From NCBI RefSeq assembly GCF_003337565.1, contig NZ_QPJL01000017.1, forward strand, positions 1 through 64,000: a stretch of 64,000 nt of DNA. The letters are read 5' to 3'. Positions within the stretch are counted from its first letter, which is position 1, and each line of letters starts with the position of its first letter. Positions 63,640 to 64,000 of this stretch are shown piece after piece. Under the pieces are notes generated by a model that had not been told where the DNA came from, searched no databases, and worked only from the letters and a program-made list of their open reading frames with translations. The position numbers and the translations under genes are program-made. Origin of the DNA: Paracoccus lutimaris (lineage in GTDB: Bacteria; Pseudomonadota; Alphaproteobacteria; Rhodobacterales; Rhodobacteraceae).

Positions 63640-64000
63640 CTATCCCTTCACCGCCTTGACGATCTTCTCCGCCCCGTCCTTCAGGTCGTCGGCGGCAATC
63701 ACGTTCAAGCCGCTGTCGCGGATGATCTGCTTGCCCAGCTCGACATTGGTGCCCTCAAGGCGCACGACCAGCGGGACCTTCAGCCCGACTTCCTTCACCG
63801 CGGCGATGATGCCCTCGGCGATGATGTCGCAGCGCATGATGCCGCCGAAAATGTTGACCAGAATGCCTTTGACGTTCGGGTCCGAGGTGATGATCTTGAA
63901 CGCCTCGGTGACCTTTTCCTTGGTCGCGCCGCCGCCGACGTCCAAAAAGTTCGCCGGCTCGGCGCCATAGAGCTTGATGATGTCCATGGTGGCCATCGCG
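63640..64000 (-). CDS. sucC: Succinyl-CoA synthetase beta subunit (C-terminal part)
   Basis: The gene runs off the window end. The last 118 or so codons are present: [53 protein letters not shown], and [16 protein letters not shown], all typical of the SucC C-terminal domain. A full protein would be about 397 aa, so the start lies roughly 830 bp beyond the edge. It leads the sucC-small gene-sucD set. Confidence 0.95.
   Translation of the reverse strand, partial: AMATMDIIKLYGAEPANFLDVGGGATKEKVTEAFKIITSDPNVKGILVNIFGGIMRCDIIAEGIIAAVKEVGLKVPLVVRLEGTNVELGKQIIRDSGLNVIAADDLKDGAEKIVKAVKG

Overview
The window looks like chromosome of a motile alphaproteobacterium of the Rhodobacteraceae/Paracoccus type. 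This rests on protein-level recognition and gene order: FlaF/FlbT beside a short flagellin, sucC-sucD-sucA-sucB-lpd interleaved with small genes, glyQ-small ORF-glyS-ppdK, a zinc-site-poor DksA, and long pyruvate carboxylase. Most of the window is GC-rich with third-position GC bias, which produces very long antisense shadow ORFs. The flagellar segment (about 0.9-5.4 kb) and a stretch inside glyS are visibly more AT-rich.

Layout. 0-0.9 kb: insertion-sequence debris, including an internally deleted IS481-type element that keeps both terminal repeats. 0.9-6.1 kb: flagellar genes (DUF1217 gene, flbT, flaF, fliC, FlgN-like, FlgJ-like on minus; fliK, flgD on plus). 6.1-9.6 kb: a GntR/FCD regulator divergent from a glutamine-synthetase-like ligase and FAD amine oxidase (gamma-glutamyl polyamine route), with repeated operator-like sites between. 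9.6-12.0 kb: glutathionyl-hydroquinone reductase, glyoxalase-like and AhpD-like proteins. 12.2-13.9 kb: an unusual protein joining a T7-tail-fibre-like N-terminus, an SGNH-esterase-like core and a C-terminal membrane anchor. 13.9-20.9 kb: pyruvate carboxylase, tadA, and a Zn/Cd/Pb P-type ATPase divergent from its MerR regulator. 21.2-26.0 kb: biotin ECF transporter bioMNY coupled to a nitroreductase, converging on a thiolase-like protein and short acyl-CoA ligase. 26.1-26.8 kb: two gene remnants (M55 aminopeptidase, MarR). 26.9-33.1 kb: alpha/beta hydrolase, then an operon of a BacA/SbmA-type ABC transporter, GH3 beta-glucosidase and GH144-like glucanase, suggesting beta-1,2-glucan use. 33.4-45.5 kb: gnd, tRNA-Gly, trkH, a SPOR-like/peptidoglycan-binding protein, glyQ, glyS, a PPDK-like protein, and a cell-wall hydrolase. 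45.6-51.9 kb: folB, folP, glmM, a flavin monooxygenase, dksA, a MoxR ATPase and a GNAT. 51.9-64.0 kb: a lytic transglycosylase and the TCA block lpd ... sucB, sucA ... sucD, sucC (the last cut by the window edge), interleaved with a glycosyltransferase, a lipoprotein and small unknown genes.

Most of the window is core metabolism. The least explained items are the tail-fibre/SGNH/membrane chimera, the glucan operon with its BacA-like transporter, the biotin-transporter neighbourhood with a thiolase lacking expected catalytic residues, and the AT-rich insertion in glyS. No CRISPR array, prophage or complete defence system was seen. All family calls come from reading motifs, without database searches.
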